Assembly: GCA_947623875.1 (NCBI GenBank)
Contig: CANQII010000003.1
Span: forward strand, 1 to 51,185
DNA from: an uncultured Oscillospiraceae bacterium
Lineage (GTDB): Bacteria; Bacillota; Clostridia; Oscillospirales; Oscillospiraceae
Direction: 5' to 3'
Length of the DNA stretch: 51,185 nt
Part shown: one piece after another, positions 24,533-33,177 of the stretch
Position numbering within the stretch: the first letter of the stretch is position 1
Layout of the letters: each line of letters begins with the position of its first letter
Made by a program: the position numbers and the translations under genes
Notes under the pieces: generated by a model
What the model was told of the DNA's origin: nothing
Database searches by the model: none
Seen by the model: only the letters and a program-made list of their open reading frames with translations

Positions 24533-25324
24533 CTATTGGATGTCCTTGCGGTTGTACCAGACAAAGCCGGCGGTGAGGCAGATGCAACTTGCCAGAAGGG
24601 AGACCACCAGCGACCCGGTCTTCAGTGTGCCCTCCGTGAAGACGTAGGCGCCATCGCAGAAGGCGTACGGGGTGAGGTATGAGAGGGGCTCCGCGGCCTC
24701 GGTGAGATTGGCCGCCAGGGAGAGGAAATAGAGGACAGCGGCGAGGCCCAGTCCCACGCCGGCAGCACCTCGGCGGAGAAAGGCGGAGAGGCCGAAGCAC
24801 ACCATCGCCAGCACACTGTGGAGCAGGAGATATCCCAGGTGCAGGAGCAGCAGTTCCCTCCAGGGCACGTCTGCCCCCACGGCAACAGCAGAGCCAACCC
24901 CCGCCGCCAGCAGAAGGCCGTTGCAGAGCAATACCTGCAGCAGCACGGCCGCGAGCTTTGCCGCCAGCACCCCGGTGCGGGCAACAGGATGGGAGAAGAG
25001 AAACTCTGCGGTCCGCCCCGCCTCCTCCCCGGAGAGGGCTTGGATCCCGATGAGGGCTCCGTAGAGTCCCCCGCCCAGGGCGGCCACGGTGCCGCACTCC
25101 ACGGCGTAGAAGCCGGCGAAGGTGCCGATGTCCAGCCGGTCCATGCCGAAGGCGGCGGAGAAGCCGCCCATGGATGCGAAGAGCTTGCCCAACTCCTCCG
25201 CGTCCGCCTGGAAAGACGGATACAGCAGGGCACATCCCGCCAGAAGGGCTGCCACAGAGACGGCCCAGATCAAGAGGGAGAGTCTCCCCCGGCGGAGCTC
25301 ATGGAACAGGATAGCGCGAATCAT
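24533..25324 (-). CDS. ABC transporter permease (ABC-2 type)
   Basis: A 263-aa protein; the ATG at 25324 is chosen because the protein then opens with a short amphipathic helix and a TM segment (LLIWAVSVAALLAGCALL). About six TM helices follow. It resembles the NosY/YhaP-type permeases paired with CcmA-like ATPases. It overlaps the ATPase gene by 26 bp and forms the last gene of the TetR-ATPase-permease operon. Substrate unknown. Confidence 0.87.
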   Translation of the reverse strand: MIRAILFHELRRGRLSLLIWAVSVAALLAGCALLYPSFQADAEELGKLFASMGGFSAAFGMDRLDIGTFAGFYAVECGTVAALGGGLYGALIGIQALSGEEAGRTAEFLFSHPVARTGVLAAKLAAVLLQVLLCNGLLLAAGVGSAVAVGADVPWRELLLLHLGYLLLHSVLAMVCFGLSAFLRRGAAGVGLGLAAVLYFLSLAANLTEAAEPLSYLTPYAFCDGAYVFTEGTLKTGSLVVSLLASCICLTAGFVWYNRKDIQ

Positions 25325-26201
25325 CCCGGTCTCCCTCCTCTCGGTAGAAGCGCTGGATCCAGTCCTCCAGATCCGGCTCTGTGATGGTGCAGTCCCCCAC
25401 GTCTCCCTGGGCCAGGGCCTGCAGCAGCGGTTTGGGATCCCCGTGGTAGAGGAAAGACTGTCCCGTTGGGGTCTCCTGGAGATCCCGCACCCCGGGAAGA
25501 TCTGCAACTGCGGCATGTCCCTGCACGGTGACCTGCTTCCCGTCCGCACCGGCAAGGCGGTCCACCCGGTCCTCTGCGGCGAGATGGCCGTGGGAGATCA
25601 CGGCAGCGCGGTCGCAATGGCGGCGGATCTCCGGCATGATGTGGCTGGAGAGAAAGATGGTGGCGCCTGCCTGCCGCCGCTCCTCCAGGATGGCGAAGAA
25701 CTCCCGCTGGATGAGGGGATCCATGCCGCCGGTGGGCTCATCCAGCACCAGCAGCCGGGGCCGGTGCTGCAGAGCCGCCACCGCTGCTGCCTTCTTCCGG
25801 TTGCCGTACGAGAGCTGATCCACCTTCCGGGAGGGGTCCAGCTGCAGCCGTTGCAACAGCTCCTCGGTGTACTGGTCCCGCCGCCGTCCCCGGAGCCGGG
25901 CGGAATAGTCCAGCAAGTCCCCCACAGTCTCCCCCGGCCAAAAGGCGGCCTCGGAGGCCAGATACCCGGTCTCCGCCAGGATGCATGTCCGCTCCCGGGA
26001 GACATCCCGCCCCAGGACTGAGACCTTGCCGGATGTGGGCCGCAGCAGCCCCAGGATGGCCCGGATGGTGGTGGACTTCCCCGCCCCGTTGGGCCCGATG
26101 AAGCCGTAGAAGGAACCCTCGGGGACATAGAGCGTGAGATCTGTTACCGCCTGAACAGACCCGTATCGCTTGGTGAAGCGGTCCAGCTCGATGACGTTCA
26201 C
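25299..26201 (-). CDS. ABC transporter ATP-binding protein
   Basis: A 300-aa protein from GTG 26201 (the 385-aa track start would run into the TetR gene). Walker A is GPNGAGKST, the signature LSYGNRKK (a degenerate Y-for-G variant common in this ABC-2 group), Walker B LLVLDEPTGGMDP and H-loop SSHIM. The C-terminal extension of about 80 aa is typical of the NatA/BcrA group. The GTG overlaps the TetR stop (GTGA), implying coupled translation. Confidence 0.92.
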   Translation of the reverse strand: MNVIELDRFTKRYGSVQAVTDLTLYVPEGSFYGFIGPNGAGKSTTIRAILGLLRPTSGKVSVLGRDVSRERTCILAETGYLASEAAFWPGETVGDLLDYSARLRGRRRDQYTEELLQRLQLDPSRKVDQLSYGNRKKAAAVAALQHRPRLLVLDEPTGGMDPLIQREFFAILEERRQAGATIFLSSHIMPEIRRHCDRAAVISHGHLAAEDRVDRLAGADGKQVTVQGHAAVADLPGVRDLQETPTGQSFLYHGDPKPLLQALAQGDVGDCTITEPDLEDWIQRFYREEGDRDDSRYPVP

Positions 26202-26818
26202 GGCGCTCCCTCCTCCTGCAGAAAGATCTGCCGCCAAAAGGCCAGGATCTTGCGAAAGTCCTGTTCCGTCTGCTCCGGGCTGAAGGTGCCCCGCTGCAGA
26301 GACTCCCAGAGGTATCCCTCCGCCACCCAGTACATCTCGCGGTACATCTGCTGCACATCGATCCCAGGCCGCAAGCCCTCCGGCCGCAGGTTCACCCGGG
26401 TGTTGTCCAGTTTCCAGTTGAAATACCGCTGATAGATGGCCTGCACATCTCCACACACCTCCGGGTCCTTCTCGTAGAAGGCACGGAGGGTGAAAGCCGT
26501 CATGTGGGGATGGCGGACCATCAGGGCGATCTTGGCCTGCAGTCCTTTCTCCATGGCCTCAAAGACGTCAGTGCCGCTGTAGCAGCCGTAGTCTGTGAGC
26601 ACCTGTACCGTGACCTCTGCGGCATGGGACCAGAGATAGAGGTACAGCTCTTTCTTGTTCTTGAAATAGTGGAAGAGCAGGGACTTGCTGATCCCGGCCT
26701 CCTCGGCGATCTCCCGCATGGGGCTGTTGCCGTAGGCGTTCTCCGAGAACACCCGGTACCCGGCATTTAAGATGGCCGTCTGCTTCTCCTGGGGCAGCTG
26801 AAAGAACTTCTCATTCAC
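26198..26818 (-). CDS. TetR-family transcriptional regulator
   Basis: A 206-aa protein starting with GTG 26818 behind GGGAGG. The N-terminal HTH is recognisable as MREIAEEAGISKSLLFHYFKNKKELYLYL. The C-terminal ligand domain is helical. It heads the ABC operon and by position should control it, probably de-repressing when the exported substrate appears. The track ORF of 484 aa is a high-GC run-through. Confidence 0.93.
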   Translation of the reverse strand: MNEKFFQLPQEKQTAILNAGYRVFSENAYGNSPMREIAEEAGISKSLLFHYFKNKKELYLYLWSHAAEVTVQVLTDYGCYSGTDVFEAMEKGLQAKIALMVRHPHMTAFTLRAFYEKDPEVCGDVQAIYQRYFNWKLDNTRVNLRPEGLRPGIDVQQMYREMYWVAEGYLWESLQRGTFSPEQTEQDFRKILAFWRQIFLQEEGAP

Positions 26819-27050
26819 GGTGGATCCCTCCCGTTCTTCTTTCTCCCCCTCAGTGTACCTCCGTTGACCGATTTGTGGAAGACCCCCACAAGATTTTTCT
26901 TTTTTCAACGAACTTCCTTCCAAAACTTGAAATTTTTTCTTCCCTGTGCTTTTTTCGACAGACTTCGCCCCTACCACTGTTGTACAATCCAAATATCTGA
27001 GAGATCCTCTTGGCCCCTCAGAAATATGCTGTATGAAAGGATCCACCACC

Positions 27051-27248
27051 ATGAGTATCTCCAACCAGAAAGACCTGTTCGCCGCGCTGGAGGAAATCCT
27101 CCAGAAAACCGCAAACCGCCTGGAAGTCCCCATCGCAACTCTGCGCCAGGAGCTCCAAAATCTCTCCAGCCGCATGGGATTTCCCGCAGACAAGCCCCTG
27201 CTCCCGGAGGAACTGCTCCTCCTCTGCCTGCTGATCCGCACCGCCTGA
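27051..27248 (+). CDS. Small hypothetical protein, 65 aa
   Basis: The ATG at 27051 lies behind AAAGGA. It is helical and soluble: QKDLFAALEEILQKTANRLEVPIATLRQELQNLSSRM, then LLPEELLLLCLLIRTA. No family was recognised. It stands alone between the divergent TetR operon and the hydrolase gene. The helical content and leucine spacing suggest a small DNA- or protein-binding factor, but this is not supported further. Confidence 0.5.
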   Translation: MSISNQKDLFAALEEILQKTANRLEVPIATLRQELQNLSSRMGFPADKPLLPEELLLLCLLIRTA

Positions 27249-27381
27249 ATCCCCCGCAAGCCATCCAAAACCGCCCTGCCAAAGGCCGTAGAGAGAGCCT
27301 GCTCTGTCCTCCCAGGAAGTACATTCTCTAAGTTCCCGAAAATCGGCAAATCGCCCCCTCTATTTTGGCGAAAGTGCGCTC

Positions 27382-27410
27382 TTGACCCTTTCCTTTCACG
27401 GGAGTACAAT
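27382..27410 (+). promoter_or_regulatory. Promoter of the alpha/beta hydrolase gene
   Basis: TTGACC (27382-27387), 17 bp, TACAAT (27405-27410). Only a single TTGACC is present, so it does not belong to the tandem-box regulon. Confidence 0.75.
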
Positions 27411-27446
27411 AGTGCAAGATAGAGTCCCACTGTGAGGAGGATCTGC

Positions 27447-28406
27447 ATGGAAAAGCGCACGAAATTTGGACTTCTCAGCATCGCTGCCGCTGGCGCCGGC
27501 GCCGCCGGCGGCTGGACGGCGCTGGGAACGTATCTATACAACCGCGTCAACAATCCGCCGGCGAGAGACCCGGAGCGGGAGGACGTCAACCCGTACCAGA
27601 CAGAAGGCCGTCTTTGGGCCAGAAAGCGGGAGGGCTTCCGGGAGATCTCCATTCACGCATCCGATAATGTCCCCCTGTGGGCGGCAGTGGTGCCGGCCGC
27701 AGAGGGCGAGCACCGCTGGGCCATCTGCGTCCACGGGTACGCAGACACCTACGAGGCCATGGGCGCCATCGCCAAGCACTACCACGAGGCAGGCTGGAAC
27801 GTGCTGATGCCGGATCAGCGCCGGCATGGGCGCAGCGGCGGCAGCTATGTGGGTTGGGGGTACAACGAGCGCCTGGACCTGCTGGGCTGGATCAGCTGGA
27901 TTCTCCGCCGGGACACCGCCGCTGAGATCGTGCTCCACGGCTGCTCCATGGGCGCCGCCACCGTGCTGATGGCCACCGGCGGTCCCCTGCCCCGCCAGGT
28001 GAAGGCCGCCATCTCAGACTGTTCCTACACCTCCTGTGAAGCGGAGGTGGTCCACCTGGTCCACCACGGGGCCAAGGAGTTTGTGGCCAACATCCCCGCC
28101 CCCGCCGGCATCCTGTTCACGGCCCTCCGGAAGGCCACCCTGCGCAAGGACGGCTTCGATCTCCGGGACGCATCGCCCATCGATGCCGTGTCCAAGTCCA
28201 AGACCCCCACTCTCTTCATCCATGGGGACAAGGACGACTTCGTCCCCTCCGCCATGATGGGGAAGCTGTACCAGGCGGCCAAGTGTCCCAAGAACTTCCT
28301 CTGGGTACCGGAGGCAGCCCATGTGGCAGCGGTGGGCACGGATCCAGACCTCTACTGGGAGGCCGCCCGGAACTTCCTGGTGCCGTACGTCAAGTCTGAC
28401 CTGTGA
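27447..28406 (+). CDS. Alpha/beta hydrolase with N-terminal membrane anchor
   Basis: A 319-aa protein; the ATG at 27447 follows GAGGAGG. A short hydrophobic N-terminus (FGLLSIAAAGAGAAGG) suggests an anchor or signal. The hydrolase fold has the oxyanion HG in ICVHGYA, the nucleophile elbow GCSMGAA, the acid in GDKDDFVP and the catalytic His in EAAHVAA, all in order. It resembles YqkD/FrsA-like esterases of Bacillota. It is followed by a strong terminator, so it is monocistronic. Substrate unknown. Confidence 0.88.
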   Translation: MEKRTKFGLLSIAAAGAGAAGGWTALGTYLYNRVNNPPARDPEREDVNPYQTEGRLWARKREGFREISIHASDNVPLWAAVVPAAEGEHRWAICVHGYADTYEAMGAIAKHYHEAGWNVLMPDQRRHGRSGGSYVGWGYNERLDLLGWISWILRRDTAAEIVLHGCSMGAATVLMATGGPLPRQVKAAISDCSYTSCEAEVVHLVHHGAKEFVANIPAPAGILFTALRKATLRKDGFDLRDASPIDAVSKSKTPTLFIHGDKDDFVPSAMMGKLYQAAKCPKNFLWVPEAAHVAAVGTDPDLYWEAARNFLVPYVKSDL

Positions 28407-28415
28407 TTTCGCCAC

Positions 28416-28452
28416 AAAAGGGCGCCTCGCTCCCCGGCAGGCGCCCTTTTTG
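28416..28452 (+). terminator. Terminator after the hydrolase gene
   Basis: AAAAGGGCGCCT / AGGCGCCCTTTTT with an 11-nt loop. Confidence 0.92.
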
Positions 28453-28572
28453 CGTCTTTTCTGCGGTGCAAAAAATCCTTGACAATTCCCCCGGAAAAGC
28501 GCATTCTGTACAGTAACGCACGTTGGGCCGCACCTCCGCCGCCCTGCAAGACATCTGGAGGCCGATCTGATT

Positions 28573-30954
28573 ATGGCAAAAAGAAAATCGAATACAGCAA
28601 CTCTCTCCAATGCAAAGGGGATGCCGGTGGTGATACTGGTGATCGCCACCCTGGTGTACTTCTTCACGGTGTCTCTCACCTCCTCGTCCACCTCCCATTA
28701 CACCGGCCTGGTGCTGGTGATTCTGGGCATCGCCGCCCTGATCATCCGCTTCAAGAAGCTCCGGGAGATGGTGTGTCTGCCCATGCTCTGTCTGGCGGCC
28801 TTTGTGGCCATGGACGGGATCTCCACCCTGTACGCCGTCTCCGGCAAATTCGCCCTCTACGAGTTTCTCAAGGTGATGAGTTCCTTCAACCTTGCCATCA
28901 TCCTTCTGGCGGTAGCCCCCGGCAAAGGCAACGCCCCGGGCCGCTGGATCGCCAAGGTGCTCTCCGGGTACGCCGCCATCTCCGGCATCCTGTCCATAGA
29001 CCTGCTCTCCACCCGGTGGATCAGCGGCTTCGTCTTCTCCATTCTGGGCAAGGTAACCCCGGACTACACCGGTCTGGAGGGGTTGGAAGTGGGCGTCCGC
29101 ATGGTCTCCATCTACGACAACCCCAACATCTTCGCCGGGATCACAGGTCTGGGGGTACTGCTGGCCCTGGGGCTGGTGACCTCCTCACAGAATCAGAAAG
29201 AGCGGGCCGCCTGCACGGTCCTCCTCTATATCAATTCCCTGTCCTTCCTGCTGGCCTTCAGTATGGGCGCCACCGCCTCCATCCTGGCGGCCTTCCTGGT
29301 GCTGCTGATTCTGGAGCAGAAAGAGCGCCGGGCAGGCCTCTTTGTGCTCATGTTTGAGACCCTGCTGCTCACCTTCATCGCAGCCTTCCTGGTCTCCATG
29401 ACCTCCTTCACCGCATGGACCGGGGTGCGCCCCATCCCCCTGCTCTGCGTCATCGTGGGCTCCGCCCTTCTCGCCGTGCTGGACTGGCTGGTGGGACAGA
29501 AGGTGGCAAAACTGCTGGTAAAGAAGCTGAAGCTGCTGCCCATCGTGATCGGGGTTTTCCTGGTCCTGCTGCTCATTTTCGCCGTGGCGGCCATGAACCT
29601 CACCGGCAGCATCAACCTCCCCGCAGGCGGCACCCTGCAGAGAGCCGCCTATCCGGATCCCGGCACATACACCCTCACGGTGGAGACGGACAAGCCCCTG
29701 TCCCTCACCATTGAGAGCCAGAACCGCCAGGAGACCATGATGCACACCAGCACCATCCTCTACACCGGAGACGCCGCCGGTGCGGCCTTCACCGTGCCGG
29801 AGGACAGCCTGGTGGTGTACTTCCACTTCGCAGCTCCGGAGGGCGCCGTCTTCAGCGCCGCCTCGTACAGCGGAGATGCCGGCAGCGGCTCCCTGCCTCT
29901 GGACTACAAACTGCTCCCCAGCTTTATCGCCAACCGTCTTCAGGGCCTTCTGGCCAACGAAAACGCCATCCAGCGTCTGGTGTTCTTTGAGGACGGCCTG
30001 AAACTGGTGAAACGCAGCCCCATCTTCGGCCTGGGCATGGGCGTCTTTGAAAACAGCATCCGCAACGTCCAGACCTTCTTCTACGAGACCAAGTACGCCC
30101 ACAACCACTACATTCAGGTGCTGGCTGAGGTGGGCATCGTAGGCCTGCTGCTCTTCGTCTCTGTGCTGGGATCCGCCGCTGCCGCCGTGTTCTTTGAGCG
30201 GAAGAAGGGCGATGAGGCCCATCCCCTCACCGCAGCCCTGGGCGCCGGGCTGGTGTTCATGGCGGCCCACGCCGTGACGGAAGTGGTGTTCTCCGCCTTC
30301 TCCTACCTGCCCATCGCCATCGGCACCCTGGCTCTCATCGGCCTCTGCTGTGGCAAGGCCATCCCGGTGCCGGAGGTAAAGACCAAAGTAAAGACCATCG
30401 GCATGGTCGTGGTGTGCGTGCTCATCGGCGCCTTCGGCTGCCTCCTCTCCGCCAATCTCGCGGCGGCTGCCCTGGTAGACAGCGCCACCACCCTCACCAA
30501 CCTGGACCGGGGTGCCGGCATGGATCCCTTCGAGTGGGCGGACTACGCCCTGTCCTATGTGGTGAACGCCACCAACACCAACGGCGGGGAGATGGATCCC
30601 ACCGTGCGGGAGAAGGCCGATCACTGGGCGGAGGAGCTGCGCAAGGTGGACTCCAACACCATCCCGTATCACCTGGCCCGGTACTACTTCCTCACAGACC
30701 GGCAGGAGGACGCCTTCGCCATGATCGAGAAGTACACCAACTACACCTCCTCTGATCCGGCCTGCTGGCAGGAGTCCTTCACCCTGATGTTCTCCTTCTA
30801 CGATGAGACCTCCTACTTCCGCCAGCAAGTGCTGCACATCGCAGACAACATGGAGCGGTGGAACACCGAAAACATGGGCAGCCTCACCCTGGAGGCAGGC
30901 ACCCTGGAGATGTTGCAGACCTACCGGGACCTGGAGGCCGCCGGCGGCAATTGA
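28573..30954 (+). CDS. O-antigen ligase-like (Wzy_C) polytopic membrane protein
   Basis: A 793-aa protein. About ten to twelve TM helices occupy residues 15-345 and 520-640. Between them is an extracytoplasmic beta-rich insert (about 350-460) with GTYTLTVETDKPLSLTI, followed by the Wzy_C signature around FFEDGLKLVKRSPIFGLGMGVFE and KYAHNHYIQVLAEVGIVGLL. The C-terminal about 140 aa are soluble and helical, TPR-like. In Gram-positives such proteins ligate or polymerise surface glycans (teichuronic or capsule-like). No glycosyltransferase genes are adjacent, so the glycan is unknown. A weak TTGACA lies upstream; a strong terminator ends the unit. Confidence 0.87.
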   Translation: MAKRKSNTATLSNAKGMPVVILVIATLVYFFTVSLTSSSTSHYTGLVLVILGIAALIIRFKKLREMVCLPMLCLAAFVAMDGISTLYAVSGKFALYEFLKVMSSFNLAIILLAVAPGKGNAPGRWIAKVLSGYAAISGILSIDLLSTRWISGFVFSILGKVTPDYTGLEGLEVGVRMVSIYDNPNIFAGITGLGVLLALGLVTSSQNQKERAACTVLLYINSLSFLLAFSMGATASILAAFLVLLILEQKERRAGLFVLMFETLLLTFIAAFLVSMTSFTAWTGVRPIPLLCVIVGSALLAVLDWLVGQKVAKLLVKKLKLLPIVIGVFLVLLLIFAVAAMNLTGSINLPAGGTLQRAAYPDPGTYTLTVETDKPLSLTIESQNRQETMMHTSTILYTGDAAGAAFTVPEDSLVVYFHFAAPEGAVFSAASYSGDAGSGSLPLDYKLLPSFIANRLQGLLANENAIQRLVFFEDGLKLVKRSPIFGLGMGVFENSIRNVQTFFYETKYAHNHYIQVLAEVGIVGLLLFVSVLGSAAAAVFFERKKGDEAHPLTAALGAGLVFMAAHAVTEVVFSAFSYLPIAIGTLALIGLCCGKAIPVPEVKTKVKTIGMVVVCVLIGAFGCLLSANLAAAALVDSATTLTNLDRGAGMDPFEWADYALSYVVNATNTNGGEMDPTVREKADHWAEELRKVDSNTIPYHLARYYFLTDRQEDAFAMIEKYTNYTSSDPACWQESFTLMFSFYDETSYFRQQVLHIADNMERWNTENMGSLTLEAGTLEMLQTYRDLEAAGGN

Positions 30955-30977
30955 GCCCCATCCCCACCAAAGACAAT

Positions 30978-31011
30978 GCCCCGTCCGGATCCCTCCGGAC
31001 GGGGCGTTTTG
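30978..31011 (+). terminator. Terminator between convergent genes
   Basis: 12-bp stem GCCCCGTCCGGA / TCCGGACGGGGC with a 4-nt loop, then GTTTTG. Confidence 0.92.
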
Positions 31012-31025
31012 CGTATCCTGTTGGC

Positions 31026-31658
31026 TTATTCGGTCTTCCCGCCGCAGGCGCCGATGAGCTCTTTGGCGTAGGGCAGCTCCATGATGGCATCGCAGAAGGT
31101 GTGCCATTCCTCCAGTTTGTGGGCCCGGCGGGCATAGTAGATGTTGGCCAGCACCTCGTAGTTCAGGGTTACCGTGCGCATCTGGTTGTAGCTCGTAGGG
31201 AGCATCTGGATGAGGTCATACCAGTGGGCCTTGTCCTTGTTCTCCATGTACCGGAGCCGCACCGTCTCCAAGTACGCCACCCACTGGGTGAATACCGCGA
31301 GAGAGGGCTCGGTGAGGTGATCCGTGCTGAAGTCCTCCAGGGAGAAGGGCTTGGCGTGGATCTTGTGCATGGTGGAGGTGGAGTTGGCCACCGTGCCCAC
31401 TTTATAGGTGTCGAACTCCTTCCACCAGTACAGCGGCGCTGTGATGTCCATGGACACCAGCACCTGGCGGAGGAACTTGCGGTGGTCTGTGCCGGCGGAG
31501 CAGAGCCGGATGGCCAGGCCCAGGTCGTTGGGACCCAGCACGGTGTTGCCCTGGGGGTCTGTGTAGCTGTCCATCCGGTCCCAGCTGTTCATGGGGTTGC
31601 GGGCGCCCCGGATGGCGTTCTCCAGGTTCATGACTGCAATGCGTTCCACTTTCAACAT
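31026..31658 (-). CDS. ThyX-like (thymidylate-synthase-complementing-like) protein
   Basis: A 210-aa protein; the ATG at 31658 is 8 bp after AGGAGG. The motif MDITAPLYWWKEFDTYKVG and TVANSTSTMHKI are, from memory, a conserved block in phage and Clostridia proteins annotated as thymidylate synthase complementing protein. The canonical ThyX motif RHRxxSxNxxSxR is not present, so FAD-dependent thymidylate synthesis is doubtful. The end LPTSYNQMRTVTLNYEVLANIY matches a ThyX-type late helix. The only upstream signal is a terminator-like hairpin ending a few bases before the ribosome site. Confidence 0.6.
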   Translation of the reverse strand: MLKVERIAVMNLENAIRGARNPMNSWDRMDSYTDPQGNTVLGPNDLGLAIRLCSAGTDHRKFLRQVLVSMDITAPLYWWKEFDTYKVGTVANSTSTMHKIHAKPFSLEDFSTDHLTEPSLAVFTQWVAYLETVRLRYMENKDKAHWYDLIQMLPTSYNQMRTVTLNYEVLANIYYARRAHKLEEWHTFCDAIMELPYAKELIGACGGKTE

Positions 31659-31673
31659 CGGAAATGCCTCCTG

Positions 31674-31712
31674 AAAATGCCCGGCCCACTTGAGCAAGTG
31701 GGCCGGGCGCTT
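31674..31712 (-). terminator. Hairpin between the SH3 protein gene and the ThyX-like gene
   Basis: GCCCGGCCCACTTG / CAAGTGGGCCGGGC, 14 bp with a 2-nt central gap (effective small loop). On the minus strand it is followed by ATTTTC and then directly by AGGAGG. It could terminate the upstream gene or attenuate read-through into the ThyX-like gene. Confidence 0.75.
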
Positions 31713-31733
31713 TTGCGTTGGTCTGGGATTGGC

Positions 31734-32921
31734 TTAGCCGATCGAGATATAATCTGCGCTGACGTAGCCCTTGGTGTCCTGGCCGTACATATCCCGGAAG
31801 GTGATCTCCAGCCAGCCGTTGCCGGCGTCTGCCACGATGATCACCTCATTGCCGTTCATCAGGCTGGCGATGGCGGGATTCTCGGTGCCCGGGCCGCTGC
31901 GGACGTTGAGGCCGTAATCTGCGTTCACCACATGGCCCACGGTGCCGGTGGTGAAGGAGCCGGGTGCCGCCGAGGACACCGGTGCTTCAGAGGCCGTGGG
32001 ATCCGGGGAGGCGTTGGGATCGTCTGTTGTGACAGGCGGCTCCACGGCGTCATGGCACTGGCAGAAGATGGTGCACTCCACCTTCAAGGTGCCTGCCTGG
32101 CCGGTGATGACCACCTTGTGGATGCTGTCCTGAACGGTGTTCAGGTTGGTTACCACGCCGTCATCAGACACAGAGCACATGCTGGGATCCGAGGAGGTCC
32201 AGATGATGGTGCCAGCCCAATCTGCGGGATCCAGTACCGGCTTCAGGGTGACAGAGTCTCCGTTGTTCACCAGGGTGTATGTGGTGGACTCCAGGCTGAA
32301 GCTCTTGGGCGGATCGACGCTGACGTCCGGAGTGGGCTCGGGGTTGGCGGTGCTGGGCGCCGCAGAGTTGTCCGGATTCGCGGAGCCTTCGGGATTGCCG
32401 GTGACAGCTGCGCTGCTGTCCGGCTTCTTGCTCTCCTTGGAGTCTCCATCCCCGTGCAGCTTGGGATAGACATAGGTGAATACGATCACCAGTGCTGCCA
32501 CGATGATCACCAGCGAGCACAGGAACGTGATCAGCCGGGACCAATTCACGTCGCCGCCCTTTCTGCCAGAGCCGCTGCCGCCAGTGACCAATCTCTTACC
32601 ACCTTTGTTCATTGAAGCATCTCCTCCTCCGCCGCCTTCGTCATCAAATACGTCCTGTCCGTCGAAGACATAGCCGTCATTGATGTAATCGTCGTCATCT
32701 TCCGGGGCCGCAGACGGGACCGAGGTACCGCCGTCTGGAACGCCGCCCTGGTTGGGATCGTATTGGTTGCTTTGATTCTGTGTATTCTGCTCTCTCACCG
32801 GGGGCACCGGGTTCTTTGCAGAGTTCCGTGCTCCGCAAAACGGACATTTCTTATAAGTCGTGCTGTAGTCCTCACCGCAGTTTGCACAGTGAATAAGCTG
32901 GTCTTTGGACTTTTGGGCCAT
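31734..32921 (-). CDS. Zinc-ribbon membrane protein with Ig-like and SH3 extracellular domains
   Basis: A 395-aa protein. Cytoplasmic N-terminal zinc ribbon (CANCGEDYSTTYKKCPFCG), then an acidic, Gly-rich low-complexity region, and a TM helix at about 130-152 (LITFLCSLVIIVAALVIVF). Outside are a Ser/Pro/Asn-rich linker, a Big_2-like Ig domain (about 205-270, SDPSMCSVSDDGVVTNLN), a second linker and a C-terminal bacterial SH3 domain (GLNVRSGPGTENPAIASL). This layout suggests a surface sensor or wall-binding protein tied to a cytoplasmic zinc-ribbon domain. The partner is not known. It is divergent from the AAA+ ATPase gene. Confidence 0.83.
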   Translation of the reverse strand: MAQKSKDQLIHCANCGEDYSTTYKKCPFCGARNSAKNPVPPVREQNTQNQSNQYDPNQGGVPDGGTSVPSAAPEDDDDYINDGYVFDGQDVFDDEGGGGGDASMNKGGKRLVTGGSGSGRKGGDVNWSRLITFLCSLVIIVAALVIVFTYVYPKLHGDGDSKESKKPDSSAAVTGNPEGSANPDNSAAPSTANPEPTPDVSVDPPKSFSLESTTYTLVNNGDSVTLKPVLDPADWAGTIIWTSSDPSMCSVSDDGVVTNLNTVQDSIHKVVITGQAGTLKVECTIFCQCHDAVEPPVTTDDPNASPDPTASEAPVSSAAPGSFTTGTVGHVVNADYGLNVRSGPGTENPAIASLMNGNEVIIVADAGNGWLEITFRDMYGQDTKGYVSADYISIG

Positions 32922-32971
32922 CTATCGTTTCCTCCTTGCGCCAAGAAGCATCTTGATACTGTATCATTCTC

Positions 32972-33000
32972 ATATTACACGTTTCGTTTCGTTTCGTCAA
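32972..33000 (-). promoter_or_regulatory. Promoter with GAAAC tandem repeats in the spacer
   Basis: Minus strand TTGACG (33000-32995), a 17-bp spacer made of about three GAAAC units, then TAATAT (32977-32972). A change in repeat number would move the spacer from 17 to 12 or 22 bp. Confidence 0.55.
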
Positions 33001-33108
33001 TCCCTTTTCCACATTTTTAGCAGTTTTTTTACAACCCATTTTCCAGCAGCTCCAGGCCCCGCCAGCGAGAGCAGCATCCGCAAATTCCCGGCGCGGCGGA
33101 TTTCTACC

Positions 33109-33137
33109 TTGCAGGATACCCATCTGCCTGCTATAAT
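33109..33137 (+). promoter_or_regulatory. Promoter of the CbbX-like ATPase
   Basis: TTGCAG (33109-33114), 17 bp, TATAAT (33132-33137). Confidence 0.8.
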
Positions 33138-33177
33138 ACTCCCGATCCCAGACAAAAAAGTAAGGAAGTGTTGTCCC

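Noticed and set aside
23472-25235. 587-aa minus-strand ORF
   Set aside because: Only its C-terminal 190 aa (GNAT) are real; the front part is an open frame across the acidic protein and ABC permease genes caused by high GC.
26198-27652. 484-aa minus-strand ORF
   Set aside because: The TetR part (from GTG 26818) is real; upstream residues run through the divergent promoter region and the opposite-strand small gene and hydrolase.
29185-31107. 640-aa minus-strand ORF rich in Gly/His/Val
   Set aside because: Antisense shadow of the O-antigen-ligase-like gene; composition is that of a reversed GC-rich frame, with no motif.
30858-32615. 585-aa plus-strand ORF
   Set aside because: Antisense to the ThyX-like and zinc-ribbon/SH3 genes, low-complexity Val/Gly/His composition.
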